Of a stretch of 64,000 bases of DNA, positions 17,533 to 25,740 are shown piece by piece (within the stretch, counting starts at the first letter, position 1; every line of letters starts with the position of its first letter). The notes beneath the pieces are model-generated. The model did no database searches. It was given only the letters and a program-made list of their open reading frames with translations, and was not told where the DNA came from. The position numbers were made by a program, and so were the translations under genes. The stretch comes from Paenibacillus oleatilyticus (GTDB taxonomy: Bacteria; Bacillota; Bacilli; Paenibacillales; NBRC-103111), in assembly GCF_018998565.1 (NCBI RefSeq), contig NZ_JAHNZO010000007.1, positions 186,001 through 250,000 of the forward strand, read 5' to 3'.

Positions 17533-17769
17533 TCAAGTTCGATCCAATACTTTGAAAATGATGTCCATGATCAGACAAAAAACTCCCAAGAGGAATATGG
17601 TTATGCCATGCCTCTTGAGTTTTTTCCTTAGTCGCTGTTCGTATTGTTGGTCTGTTTCTCCGGGCTGCTGCACTCCTTTAACTACTGTAATATTGTAAGA
17701 TTTTCTGAAAGAAAGAAAAAAATACATTATGCCGGCAATCATCAATAACAAACCTATAAATAATAACAT
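17533..17769 (-). CDS. Small two-span membrane protein
   Basis: This 78-residue protein has an N-terminal membrane segment (LLFIGLLLMIAGIMYFFL), a charged central loop with GETDQQYEQRLRKKLKRHG and a second segment (ITIFLLGVFCLIMDIIF). GAGGAGG lies six bases before the ATG at 17769, which is preferred to an upstream in-frame start at 17814. The function is unknown. A small membrane protein next to an immunity gene could be an immunity factor to a membrane-active toxin, but that is a guess. Confidence 0.5.
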   Translation of the reverse strand: MLLFIGLLLMIAGIMYFFLSFRKSYNITVVKGVQQPGETDQQYEQRLRKKLKRHGITIFLLGVFCLIMDIIFKVLDRT

Positions 17770-17942
17770 GATATACCTCCTCGTAGAATAAATACCAGCA
17801 ATATATATCGGCATCCGAAGAGGTTATATTTACCTGTATTTTCTTTGAGTGCCAAGTTGTCGACTGGGAACAAGGTGAGGGTGTTGGTGTCCAAGAGTTA
17901 TGATGATTTTCTTTCGTTTTTAATTGAGAGGTTTTCAAATAG

Positions 17943-18013
17943 TTAGGGTGTTATTTACTATTTGGATGTGTCCCCAATGATAGTTTGACTGACCAAAAGG
18001 ACGGACACCCTAG
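17943..18013. repeat. 71-base segment with inverted ends at the island right edge
   Basis: TAGGGTGT at 17943-17950 is repeated inverted as ACACCCTA at 18006-18013. The segment sits where base composition returns to GC-rich. The surrounding gap, 17770-18108, holds no other gene. It could be a small mobile remnant or a terminator-like element; there is no T-run. Confidence 0.4.
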
Positions 18014-18108
18014 GCTGGGAGCCATTCGCCGCCTTGAAGATTTGCAACGTGAAGCAGCCGTCCGGCTTGTGCCGCACGGCTTTTCGTGATGAATACATTG
18101 AAGCGCCT

Positions 18109-18804
18109 TTACTTGGAAAATCCAGCGACGATATCCGCTGCTGCCCGTACGAGCTCGGGGTCGACCGTATCCTGCGCGCGGTTCCCGCGGCGCACGCCAG
18201 TGCCCATATGTACCTCACGTACGCCGGTATCCCGAATAAACGAGGCCAGCGACTGGAGGTTGAGCCCGCTGCCTGCGAGAATGGCGATCGGATGCGACAG
18301 CTCGACGGCCTGCAGCCGGAGAATCTCGTCCCGGGCATCCAGCACGCTCGGCTTGCCGCCGGACGTCAGCACCCGGTGGATTTGCGGATATTGGGCGAGT
18401 ACGTGCAGCGTGCCTTCCAGATCGTCCGTCTCGTCAATCGCCCGGTGAAAGGTGACCGACAATTCGCCGACCTCGGCCAGCAGCTTCTCAAGCAGCTCCG
18501 TATCCACCTTGCGTTCCGGCGTCAAGCAGCCGGTTACGATTCCGGCGGCGCCGAGACGCCGTACCGTCCGAATATCCGTCAGCATCGTTTCGAGGTCCCA
18601 TTCGTCGTAACAGAACGAATTGCTGTGCGGGCGAATCATGACATTGACGGGAATGCTGACCGAAGCGACAACCTGTTCGATGAGTCCATAGCTTGGAGTT
18701 ACGCCGCCTTCGCAGATGCCGGAAATGAGCTCGATTCGTCCCGCTCCGTTTTTTTCGGCAATAATAGCATCGGCCACGCTCGTGGCAATGACTTCCAAGA
18801 TCAT
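18109..18804 (-). CDS. cutC: CutC family copper homeostasis protein
   Basis: The product is 231 residues, the usual length of bacterial CutC, a TIM-barrel cytoplasmic protein linked to copper tolerance. Recognisable family stretches are GAGRIELISGICEGGVTPSYG, VNVMIRPHSNSFCYD, TFHRAIDE, VLTSGGKPSV and EVHMGTG. AAGGAGCTTGTCAAC precedes the ATG. It follows the glycosyltransferase gene on the same strand with 59 bases between, so the two may be co-transcribed. The enzymatic role of the family is not firmly known. Confidence 0.9.
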   Translation of the reverse strand: MILEVIATSVADAIIAEKNGAGRIELISGICEGGVTPSYGLIEQVVASVSIPVNVMIRPHSNSFCYDEWDLETMLTDIRTVRRLGAAGIVTGCLTPERKVDTELLEKLLAEVGELSVTFHRAIDETDDLEGTLHVLAQYPQIHRVLTSGGKPSVLDARDEILRLQAVELSHPIAILAGSGLNLQSLASFIRDTGVREVHMGTGVRRGNRAQDTVDPELVRAAADIVAGFSK

Positions 18805-18863
18805 GTTGACAAGCTCCTTTTATATAAATTGGGAAATATGCGGACTTGAAAAACAAGCGCGAA

Positions 18864-20144
18864 TCAATCGGAACCATCGCGGGCTTTCATACGCCTAAGC
18901 TCCTTTAAGGAATAGAAGGTGCCTCTCCAATATATCCCGCCTTGCTTCAGGGTCAGCCAGACCGAGCGGGTGACGATATAGCATAACAGAACGACGCTCA
19001 GAGGCATCAGCAGCGCCTCGGATCCGCCTTCTCCGGTGATCGAGCGGATCAGCAGAAAATAGACGGCGAGCATCAGCGCGACCGATAGAGCGAAGCCCCA
19101 GGCCGCCGGGCCGGACAGAAGCAGCATGCCCGCCCAAGGGAACAGGAACAGCGCAAGCTGACCCAGCACGCCGAGAGCCGCGAAGCTTAAACGATAGCCG
19201 AAGCCCGAAAACAAGTTTTTCTCCAGACCGCGAATGGCCTCCCCGAGGCTTGTATACCATTCGACGGCAATATGCTCCGTGCCGGAGGCGAGCCGCTGCC
19301 GGAGCCGGGCTTCCTTGACCTTCCGGCCGAGCTGAAGATCGTCGTCCGGCCGCAGCGCGATGGCTTGGTGCGTGCCGATCCGCTCATACGCCTGTCTTGT
19401 GATCAGATTGAAGGCGCCGATCCCCATCCCGTGCCGGTTCTGGAAGTCGTCGTTCCCCCGCCAAGGGCGGATGTAAAGACTGAGCGTAAAAAAGAAAAAT
19501 TGCACGAACGTCCGAAGCCATAAGCCTCGTACAAGCATCCGAGGGGCCAGCGTCACGTGATCCGCCTGCTGCTCCTGCAGGAAGCGGACCGCATCCTCAA
19601 CCGTTTGCGGCTCGAACTGCACGTCGGCGTCCGTGAATAGCAAATATTTGCCCCGCGCCTGCAAATAGCCTTGATACAGCGCATGATTTTTGCCAAGCCA
19701 GCCGGATGGCAGCGACGTAATGTGAATGACCCGCAGCGGCACCGCGATGCCGGCCCGTCCCTCGGACCACCGCCGCAGCTCATCCAGCTTGCGTCCGGTC
19801 GTATCCTGCGACCGGTCGTTCACGGCGATGATTTCGATCCGGGGGTACGTTTGCCCGAGCAGATGCTTCACCGTTTCGACGATGGACGATTCCTCTTCTT
19901 TCGCCGCGATAATAATCGAGACGAGGGGCGCTTCGGACTCTTTGCCGTCCTGAGAAGTTCTGCCCGTTTTCCACCCCGCTTGTCCCGGCTCCGGGCGGGG
20001 AAGCTTCAGCATCCATTGCCGCGCCCGCAGCGTGTCCCACAGCATGAACAGCCAGTAGGCAAGCGCCGCCAGCGCCCATATGTCCATGACCCCCATCGGG
20101 TTGATCCCTGCCTTCCGCCGGTTCTGAGCTGTACTTGCACTCAT
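18864..20144 (-). CDS. Membrane glycosyltransferase, family 2
   Basis: The protein has 426 residues. An N-terminal membrane segment (about 20-40) precedes a GT-A domain with SIIIAAKEEESSIVETV, the metal-binding FTDADV, and RPDDDLQLG with an acidic catalytic-type cluster. Three to four membrane spans follow at the C terminus (LSFAALGVLGQLALFLFPWA and on). This layout is shared with CrtQ-type and other lipid-directed family-2 transferases. The acceptor is unknown. The start is uncertain: 20144 has a weak ribosome site, and internal ATG codons near residues 17-20 are alternatives. It is divergent from yyaC. Confidence 0.8.
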   Translation of the reverse strand: MSASTAQNRRKAGINPMGVMDIWALAALAYWLFMLWDTLRARQWMLKLPRPEPGQAGWKTGRTSQDGKESEAPLVSIIIAAKEEESSIVETVKHLLGQTYPRIEIIAVNDRSQDTTGRKLDELRRWSEGRAGIAVPLRVIHITSLPSGWLGKNHALYQGYLQARGKYLLFTDADVQFEPQTVEDAVRFLQEQQADHVTLAPRMLVRGLWLRTFVQFFFFTLSLYIRPWRGNDDFQNRHGMGIGAFNLITRQAYERIGTHQAIALRPDDDLQLGRKVKEARLRQRLASGTEHIAVEWYTSLGEAIRGLEKNLFSGFGYRLSFAALGVLGQLALFLFPWAGMLLLSGPAAWGFALSVALMLAVYFLLIRSITGEGGSEALLMPLSVVLLCYIVTRSVWLTLKQGGIYWRGTFYSLKELRRMKARDGSD

Positions 20145-20253
20145 CTTGCTTTGTCCGAATTATAGCATGTCTCGCGCGGTAGGAACAAATATTGAAAGCG
20201 GTATTCCTATGCAGTATGCTACTATATAAACAACAACGGAAAGGGGAAACGCA

Positions 20254-20814
20254 ATGACGAACGAGCAGGCGCAGCCGTTATTCCGCAAGAAGCTGAAGGC
20301 TGCCGAGCTGCCCGATTTTTTGCGTATGATTCGAACGCGCGGCCTGACGGCGGAAGACTTGGTGTTTCTGTGCATCGGCACAGACCGCTCCACGGGCGAC
20401 GCTCTCGGACCGCTGGCCGGCACGATGCTGCAGGAGGCGGGATATCCGCATGTGGTCGGTACGCTTGCCCATCCGTTCGATGCAAGCAACATGCGGGAGC
20501 GGCTGAATGAAATTCCGCAGGGGAAAACCGTGATTGCGATCGACGCTTGTCTCGGTCAGGCCGCCTCCTTAGCCTGGTACCAGGTGTCCAACCGGCCGTT
20601 GGAGCCGGGCAAGTCGGTCGGCAAGCAGCTTCCACACGTCGGCGACTATTCGATTGCCGGGATCGTCAATGTGGATGCCGGGCAAAAATACGCCATTCTG
20701 CAAAGCACTTCCTTATTCCGCGTCATGAACATGGCCAGAGAAGTCGTGTCGGCCATCCGCAGCGTATTCCCGCCGGAGGAAGCGGCTTGTCCGCAGATCA
20801 GGGAAGAAGCATGA
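20254..20814 (+). CDS. yyaC: YyaC-type spore protein
   Basis: This 186-residue protein matches the YyaC family: VFLCIGTDRSTGDALGPLAG, GTLAHPFDASNM, VIAIDACLGQA, and PHVGDYSIAGIVNVD. The fold is related to the GPR spore protease and hydrogenase maturation proteases, and the family is expressed in the developing spore. AAAGGGG is placed about ten bases before the ATG. It stands alone and ends before a convergent terminator shared with the SMR gene. The presence of this gene supports a spore-forming host. Confidence 0.85.
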   Translation: MTNEQAQPLFRKKLKAAELPDFLRMIRTRGLTAEDLVFLCIGTDRSTGDALGPLAGTMLQEAGYPHVVGTLAHPFDASNMRERLNEIPQGKTVIAIDACLGQAASLAWYQVSNRPLEPGKSVGKQLPHVGDYSIAGIVNVDAGQKYAILQSTSLFRVMNMAREVVSAIRSVFPPEEAACPQIREEA

Positions 20815-20873
20815 AAAGACCGGCCCCCGTCCGCACGGGCATTGTGCCATGCGCCGGATGCCGTCCCGCAGCA

Positions 20874-20914
20874 ATAGAGCCGCCACTCCATTTGGAGCAG
20901 CGGCTCTTTGCCGT
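20874..20914. terminator. Bidirectional terminator between yyaC and the SMR gene
   Basis: AGAGCCGC pairs with GCGGCTCT around CACTCCATTTGGAGCA (itself a small hairpin). T- and A-rich sequence on the two sides allows use from either strand. Confidence 0.7.
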
Positions 20915-20934
20915 TTGGCGTGCGCCGTATGGAA

Positions 20935-21255
20935 TTATGCCGTTGCCTTCAAACCGACGATGCCGCCGACGATGCACAGCAGGAACAGAACACGCAGCAG
21001 ATCGCGCGGCTCGCCCAGAAAAAACATCCCCACAATGACCGTACCTAACGCGCCGATGCCGGTCCATATCGCGTATGCCGTACCGATCGGCAGCGTCTTG
21101 AGCGCTTGAGACAAAAAATAAAAGCTGACAATCATCCCTGCGATCGTCACGACGCTCGGCCAAAGCCGGGTCCAGCCCTGCGTATATTTTAAGCCGATCG
21201 CCCATACGACCTCCATAACCCCTGCAATCGTCAAATAAACCCATGCCATCATCAT
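20935..21255 (-). CDS. Small multidrug resistance (SMR/SugE-type) transporter
   Basis: This 106-residue, four-span protein has the usual length of the SMR family. The first span contains the essential Glu in [14 protein letters not shown]. The [10 protein letters not shown] stretch, [17 protein letters not shown] and the C-terminal span follow SugE/Gdx-type members, many of which export guanidinium or quaternary amines. Four consecutive ATG codons make the exact start uncertain; 21255 is best spaced from GGGAG. The stop of the TetR gene lies only 13 bases upstream, so the two are co-transcribed. Confidence 0.88.
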   Translation of the reverse strand: MMMAWVYLTIAGVMEVVWAIGLKYTQGWTRLWPSVVTIAGMIVSFYFLSQALKTLPIGTAYAIWTGIGALGTVIVGMFFLGEPRDLLRVLFLLCIVGGIVGLKATA

Positions 21256-21268
21256 CATCCGCTCCCTT

Positions 21269-21859
21269 CTACGATGTCCTGTCTTCCGCAATGCCTTTCC
21301 AGTAGATTCCCCAAACGGCTGCCAGCCGATGCTCCCAGTCGTCTGGCCGGTAATAGAACTGCTGCAGGAACGACCCGTCCAGCAGGCAGTAAAACGAGGC
21401 GATCAAATCCTCGGAGCGCTCGCGTCGCAGCATGCCTGAAGCCATGCCCTCCTCGAAAACCTTCTGCAGCAGCCCGGTAAGCTGCTCCTCCGATGCGGCA
21501 AACCGTTCGCGCAGCACCTCCTGCAGCGCATTCGGCGGGAACATCATCGTCCGCTTAAGAAAGGTCGAGTATTCCTCGCTAAGCAAGTAGGTGCGGCACA
21601 CGTCATACAGAATCGTCCGCAGCTTTTGCTCCGTGTCGAGCCCGGTCAGCTTCTCGGTCAATTGCCGGACACGGGAGGCGTGCTCGGCCAGGCAATCGTC
21701 GTATACGGCCAGAAACAGCTCTTCCTTGCTCTTGAAATGCGCGTAGAGCGAAGGCGTCTTGATCCCGACCTCCTTGGCGATTTCCGATAGCGGCACCGCG
21801 TCGTAGCTGTTCTGCGCGAAGAGCCGCAGCGCGGATGCCTTGATTTTGTGAACTGTCAT
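21269..21859 (-). CDS. TetR family regulator of the SMR gene
   Basis: This 196-residue repressor has an N-terminal helix-turn-helix of TetR type ([32 protein letters not shown]) and a helical ligand-binding C-terminal part. GGAAGGTG lies seven bases before the ATG at 21859; a TTG at 21865 is too close to that site. It is the first gene of a TetR-SMR operon and probably represses it through the palindrome at 21873-21892, with an export substrate as inducer. Confidence 0.9.
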   Translation of the reverse strand: MTVHKIKASALRLFAQNSYDAVPLSEIAKEVGIKTPSLYAHFKSKEELFLAVYDDCLAEHASRVRQLTEKLTGLDTEQKLRTILYDVCRTYLLSEEYSTFLKRTMMFPPNALQEVLRERFAASEEQLTGLLQKVFEEGMASGMLRRERSEDLIASFYCLLDGSFLQQFYYRPDDWEHRLAAVWGIYWKGIAEDRTS

Positions 21860-21872
21860 AAACAAGCACCTT

Positions 21873-21929
21873 CCTAACTAACGATAATTAGGTTGAATTC
21901 ATTATAGAACAACTTTCCTTCAGGATCAA
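21873..21929 (-). promoter_or_regulatory. Promoter and operator of the TetR-SMR operon
   Basis: On the minus strand, TTGATC (21924-21929), a 17-base spacer and TATAAT (21901-21906) form a strong sigma-A promoter. Just downstream, 21873-21892 is a 20-bp imperfect palindrome (cctaactaac/gataattagg, 16 of 20 positions symmetric) where a repressor would block transcription start. Confidence 0.75.
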
Positions 21930-22020
21930 CCCGCTTTTTAAAAAAATTACACATATCCCGGTTCGTCCGAATATATAATGGGTATTACCTTTTTAGTGTT
22001 CAACGGAAAGGAGCATGCAC

Positions 22021-22311
22021 ATGAGAGAAGTGAGACATATCAATCTGAGCGATCCGGACGGCCGGGTGTACTGCTGTCTGCGGAATAGAGTCGTGAAGCT
22101 GGATGATGAACAGAAACAAGCTTTTTGCAGCGGATGCCGCATGTATGCGGGAGAAGCGAGCGGGAAAGGCGTCGAATGCGTATGGGAGGACCTTCGTCCG
22201 GTGGGCAATCCGCACGTGGTCCGCGATCCGTTCGCCGAGCTGGCCAGCAATCAGAAGAGGCAAATTTGGCCGACGGATCATCTGTCCACCTGCATGGTGT
22301 TTGGCGGATGA
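22021..22311 (+). CDS. Conserved small Cys-rich protein
   Basis: This is a 96-residue soluble protein. Cysteines occur as CC near residue 20, CxxC (FCSGCRMY) near 40 and a single Cys in VECVWED, enough to bind a metal such as zinc. The C-terminal half is WEDLRPVGNPHVVRDPFAEL. The ATG at 22021 has GGAAAGGAG seven bases upstream; an ATG at 22015 overlaps that site. The function is unknown. A TATAAT at 21974 suggests an independent promoter. Confidence 0.6.
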   Translation: MREVRHINLSDPDGRVYCCLRNRVVKLDDEQKQAFCSGCRMYAGEASGKGVECVWEDLRPVGNPHVVRDPFAELASNQKRQIWPTDHLSTCMVFGG

Positions 22312-22350
22312 GAAAAAGAGGGATTGGAAGGAAAATGTCGAATGCTATGC

Positions 22351-22394
22351 AGAGAGGTCGCAAGCCTGTTTTCTTCAGGCGTAACGACCTCTCT
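22351..22394. terminator. Convergent terminator hairpin
   Basis: AGAGAGGTCG (22351-22360) pairs perfectly with 22385-22394, with an inner GCCTG/CAGGC stem. It lies between the convergent genes ending at 22311 and 22402. Confidence 0.75.
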
Positions 22395-22401
22395 GCGGCG
22401 T

Positions 22402-23163
22402 TTATAGCATATCCCAGATTTGCTTGCCGATCAAAATGGCGGTAATTCCGATAAACAGCGGCTTCACGTACTTGGAGCCTTTACGGATGGCAACCTGCGA
22501 GCCGACAAGCGAGCCGGCGATCATGGCTAGGCCCATTGGCAGACCGTAGCCGAGATGCACCGACTTTAACCAGAAAAACGACGCCAAGGAAGCGACGTTG
22601 CTGGCGAAGTTGAGCACCTTGGCATTGGCCGAAGCGCCCACAAAATCAAAGCCCAGCATCAGAAACAGAAAAAGCAGGAACGAGCCGGCGCCAGGGCCGA
22701 AAAATCCGTCGTAAAAACCTAAAGCGAACGCGCATACCGCCGTCGCGAGCCCGCGGGCGAACGTGAACCGGACCTGCTGTCCCGAGCCGTCCCAGTTTTT
22801 TTTCAGCAGCGTATAGATGAGAATGACGATCAGCAGACCGACCACCAGCGGCTTCAAGAAGGTGGACGGGACCAGATGGATCGTATACGTGCCGAGAGCC
22901 GACCCGATGAAGGATAACGGAAACAGGAGCAGCACCAGCTTGCCGTTAATTTTGCCGGAAAATAAAAAAGAGGCGGTGCTGGTTAACGACGATAGCGTTC
23001 CCCCCAGCTTGTTCGTTCCGAGCACCATATTGGTCGGAAGTCCGGTGAACATCAGCGCGGGAACGGCGATGAGTCCTCCTCCACCGACGACGGAGTCGAT
23101 GAAGGCGGCGGCGAACCCGACAATAACAAGAAACAAAATCATATCAAATGAGGGCAGTTCCAC
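22402..23163 (-). CDS. TauE/SafE family transporter
   Basis: This integral membrane protein has about 253 residues and eight predicted spans. The N-terminal repeat AAFIDSVVGGGGLIAVPALMF and the later FGPGAGSFLLFLFLMLGFDF are the two signature half-repeats of the TauE/SafE (DUF81) family, whose members export sulfite, sulfoacetate or related anions. The start is uncertain: GTG at 23163 is nine bases from AAGGAG, while a TTG at 23169 is too close. No sulfur genes are nearby, so the substrate stays open. Confidence 0.85.
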   Translation of the reverse strand: MELPSFDMILFLVIVGFAAAFIDSVVGGGGLIAVPALMFTGLPTNMVLGTNKLGGTLSSLTSTASFLFSGKINGKLVLLLFPLSFIGSALGTYTIHLVPSTFLKPLVVGLLIVILIYTLLKKNWDGSGQQVRFTFARGLATAVCAFALGFYDGFFGPGAGSFLLFLFLMLGFDFVGASANAKVLNFASNVASLASFFWLKSVHLGYGLPMGLAMIAGSLVGSQVAIRKGSKYVKPLFIGITAILIGKQIWDML

Positions 23164-23300
23164 GAGCAATTTCTCCTTACGACGTCAAGTCAAATACTGG
23201 TGAACCGAAACTAATAATGCATTCTAAAGTATAAAAAAAAATACAGGCTTGTACAATGTTAATTTGTTGGGGACATTACTTGGGAGAGAGGAGAGGGTCC

Positions 23301-24920
23301 ATGATTCGCTTCATGCGGCCCCGGACGGTGAAGCAGCGTTTTCGTCTGTGGATTGCGCTGGCCATTCTCATGCTCGGGCTTTCGATCAACATCGCCTTTT
23401 ATATATTGTATCAGCAGGAAGCTCAGGCAGAGGCGCTGCGCAATTTGTCGGACAAGCTGAATCTGCAGACGTTGTTCATCGACCGGTGGGTGCAGGAGCG
23501 GGAGCTGGATATGCGTCTGCTTACCGAGGATGAGGCCGTCAGAACGCTGAACAAGCCCTTGATGGAGGCAATTTTCCGCGATTTCACCATATTGCAGCGA
23601 GACTTCGCTTCGCTATCCTATGTGAACGCTGACGGTATCACGGAAGTGGATACCTATTCGGCTACGGGCCTTCAGGTCAACGAGCGCGATTACTATTGGG
23701 CGGCGAAACAGGGCAAACCGTCGATGTCCAATGTCATCATCGGCAAAGCATCCGGCGAGCCGGTCATTATTTTCTCCGCCCCGACCTATGACGAAGGGGG
23801 ACGATGGACGGGGCTGCTGCTTGGTTCGGTCAAGCTGGAGACGATTCAGCGAGTGGTAGGTTCCCTGCATTCCGGGGAGACGGCGGACTTTTATCTCCTC
23901 GACCGGGTCGGCGTACCGATGACGAAGCCGCGCTTTATCGACGACGTACGCCAGAACGCGCAGCCGATCTCGACGGACATTACGCGCCGGGCCTCGGTGC
24001 AGGCGGTCTCGAAGGAGGCATATGCCAACTACAAGGGAGACATCGTGTTCGGTTCGTACCAGTGGATAGCCGGCCACCGCTGGCTGCTGGTAGGCGAAGT
24101 GAGCAAGAAGGAACTATATTCGAATTTGTACGGGCTGATGCTCGTTTTTATCGCCATAACGCTGGCCACGCTGATGCTAAGCTTCAGCGGCATCGTTATT
24201 CTTACGCGGCGGATCGAACGTCCGCTTGAATTTTTGCTGCAGGGCACCCGCATCATCAAGGAGGGGCAATACGGATACCGCATCGACCCGGCCGTCTTCA
24301 AGCACGCCCCTGCCGAGCTTCAGGAGCTGTGCGATACGTACAACCTGATGAGCCGTAAGCTGAAAACGACAGTCAAGCTGCTTGAGGAGTCGGCTATGAT
24401 CGATCCGCTCACCGAACTATACAACCGCCGGTATATGATGCAGAACGGCAACCAGCGTCTGCTTCGGGCCTTGGAAGCGGGGTATCCCTGCTCGGTGCTG
24501 TTAATCGACATCGATTATTTCAAGCAGGTCAACGACACGCATGGCCATTTGGTCGGAGACCGGGTGCTGCGGCATGTGGCGGGAGTGCTGCAGAGGCAGA
24601 CGGGAGGCGACGAATTAGCTGCCCGGTATGGCGGAGAGGAATTTATGGTGCTTGCGCTGCGTTTGGACACCGTGCAGGCCAGAGCCTTGGCGGAGACAAT
24701 CCGCCGGGCCGTCGCCGCGGAGCCCTATGAGGCAGACGGCATACGTATCGAGCTGACGGTTAGCATCGGCGGCGCAGTGTGCACAGATTTGGTCGAAGGG
24801 GCGGACGCGAAACTGCCGCTGGAGCAAATGATCGAAGAAGGGGACAAAGCGCTATACCTGGCCAAGCAGCTCGGCCGCAACCGGGTCGAATGGGAATCCG
24901 GTCCGCCGGGAGACGGCTGA
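23301..24920 (+). CDS. Cache-HAMP-GGDEF diguanylate cyclase
   Basis: The protein has 539 residues. An early membrane span (LWIALAILMLGLSINIAFYILY) leads to a periplasmic-type dCache sensor of about 230 residues, a second span (LMLVFIAITLATLMLSFSGIVI), a HAMP-like linker and a GGDEF domain. The catalytic motif reads YGGEEF and is intact, so c-di-GMP synthesis from two GTP is expected. The inhibitory RxxD site is missing (the stretch before the motif is QTGGDELAAR), so product feedback through that site is unlikely. The ATG at 23301 has GAGAGGAGAGGG in front. Confidence 0.9.
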   Translation: MIRFMRPRTVKQRFRLWIALAILMLGLSINIAFYILYQQEAQAEALRNLSDKLNLQTLFIDRWVQERELDMRLLTEDEAVRTLNKPLMEAIFRDFTILQRDFASLSYVNADGITEVDTYSATGLQVNERDYYWAAKQGKPSMSNVIIGKASGEPVIIFSAPTYDEGGRWTGLLLGSVKLETIQRVVGSLHSGETADFYLLDRVGVPMTKPRFIDDVRQNAQPISTDITRRASVQAVSKEAYANYKGDIVFGSYQWIAGHRWLLVGEVSKKELYSNLYGLMLVFIAITLATLMLSFSGIVILTRRIERPLEFLLQGTRIIKEGQYGYRIDPAVFKHAPAELQELCDTYNLMSRKLKTTVKLLEESAMIDPLTELYNRRYMMQNGNQRLLRALEAGYPCSVLLIDIDYFKQVNDTHGHLVGDRVLRHVAGVLQRQTGGDELAARYGGEEFMVLALRLDTVQARALAETIRRAVAAEPYEADGIRIELTVSIGGAVCTDLVEGADAKLPLEQMIEEGDKALYLAKQLGRNRVEWESGPPGDG

Positions 24921-25026
24921 TCGGACGCCATGCGTTCAGGAGCGGGACCTGCCTTTTCACCTCCGGGCGAAAGCCTGCATATACTGGGTTCATCGGCCTT
25001 GGGGCGCTTAAGGAGGCAGGGACGCA

Positions 25027-25653
25027 GTGGAATGGGAGGAATATGAACGGGCAAGACGGGAGCGCATCGTGACCCGCCGGTTGACGAAGCCCCGACTTGA
25101 CGTGAAATATCCGCAGGTGCTGGGACTTCAAAACCTGGTTGTCCAGCGAAGCGTCAATCATTCGATTCTGGACGCCATCTACAAGCTGATCCGCAAGCAG
25201 GACTATGTGCAGGACCAGACCAGAACGGTATCGGGCAGCTATAAGGTCAAGCTGCATAAAAACGGCCTGCTCAGCTTGCTGTACGACGTTTACGGATACT
25301 CTCAGGGAGCGGCGCACGGCCTTACCTACCAGAGCTCGCAGACGTTTAATTTGCGGAACGGTAGGGAGTATCCAATAAAGGACTTGTTCAAGCCGGGAAG
25401 CGATTATGTCCGCCGGCTGTCCGCGATTATCCGCCGCAGGTTCAAGGAGCAGGATATTCCGATGATCGCGGAATTTCATTCGATCCGTCCCGATCAAGAC
25501 TTTTATTTGACGGACCGTGCCATCGGCATTTATTTTCAACTTTACGAATATACGCCGTATGCCTACGGTTTTCCGACGTTTGAAATCCCTTTTACGGAAG
25601 TCGCGGACATTCTCGATCCGAACGGTCCGGTCGCTTTGTTGGCCTACCGTTGA
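25027..25653 (+). CDS. DUF3298/DUF4163 (RsiV-like) domain protein
   Basis: The product has 208 residues. The pattern SILDAIYKLI, YKVKLHKNGLLSLLYDVYGYS, GLTYQSSQTFNLRNGREYPIKDLF and FYLTDRAIGIYFQLYEYTPYA is that of the DUF4163-DUF3298 pair found in RsiV, which binds lysozyme. Unlike RsiV, no signal peptide or membrane anchor is seen, and the N terminus is charged. The GTG at 25027 has AGGAGG at a rather long spacing. It may be cytoplasmic, or the start may be misplaced; the ligand is unknown. Confidence 0.75.
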   Translation: MEWEEYERARRERIVTRRLTKPRLDVKYPQVLGLQNLVVQRSVNHSILDAIYKLIRKQDYVQDQTRTVSGSYKVKLHKNGLLSLLYDVYGYSQGAAHGLTYQSSQTFNLRNGREYPIKDLFKPGSDYVRRLSAIIRRRFKEQDIPMIAEFHSIRPDQDFYLTDRAIGIYFQLYEYTPYAYGFPTFEIPFTEVADILDPNGPVALLAYR

Positions 25654-25667
25654 ACGGTTTTTAGGTC

Positions 25668-25699
25668 GCCGGCGCCGCTTCCGGAGGGTCGCCGGCTTT
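25668..25699 (+). terminator. Possible terminator hairpin
   Basis: GCCGGCG (25668-25674) can pair with CGCCGGC (25690-25696), followed by TTTGTTG. The T-run is weak. Confidence 0.4.
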
Positions 25700-25740
25700 G
25701 TTGCTGCAATTCGATAACCTTAGGAAGGCGAGGCGAAACT

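Larger units (their letters stand above)
9280..17950. other. AT-rich accessory island of toxin and immunity cassettes
   Basis: The segment is clearly richer in A and T than both flanks and carries immunity-type genes, toxin C-terminal modules and decayed fragments. An exception is 13671 to about 14640, the toxin backbone, which keeps a higher GC content. The genes on either side (beta-propeller, CutC) look like stable chromosome. No integrase, transposase or tRNA edge was found, so the mode of entry is unknown. Confidence 0.7.

Noticed and set aside
17366-17578. 70-residue open frame on the minus strand between two island genes
   Set aside because: No ribosome site, overlaps both neighbours and shows no domain-like features.
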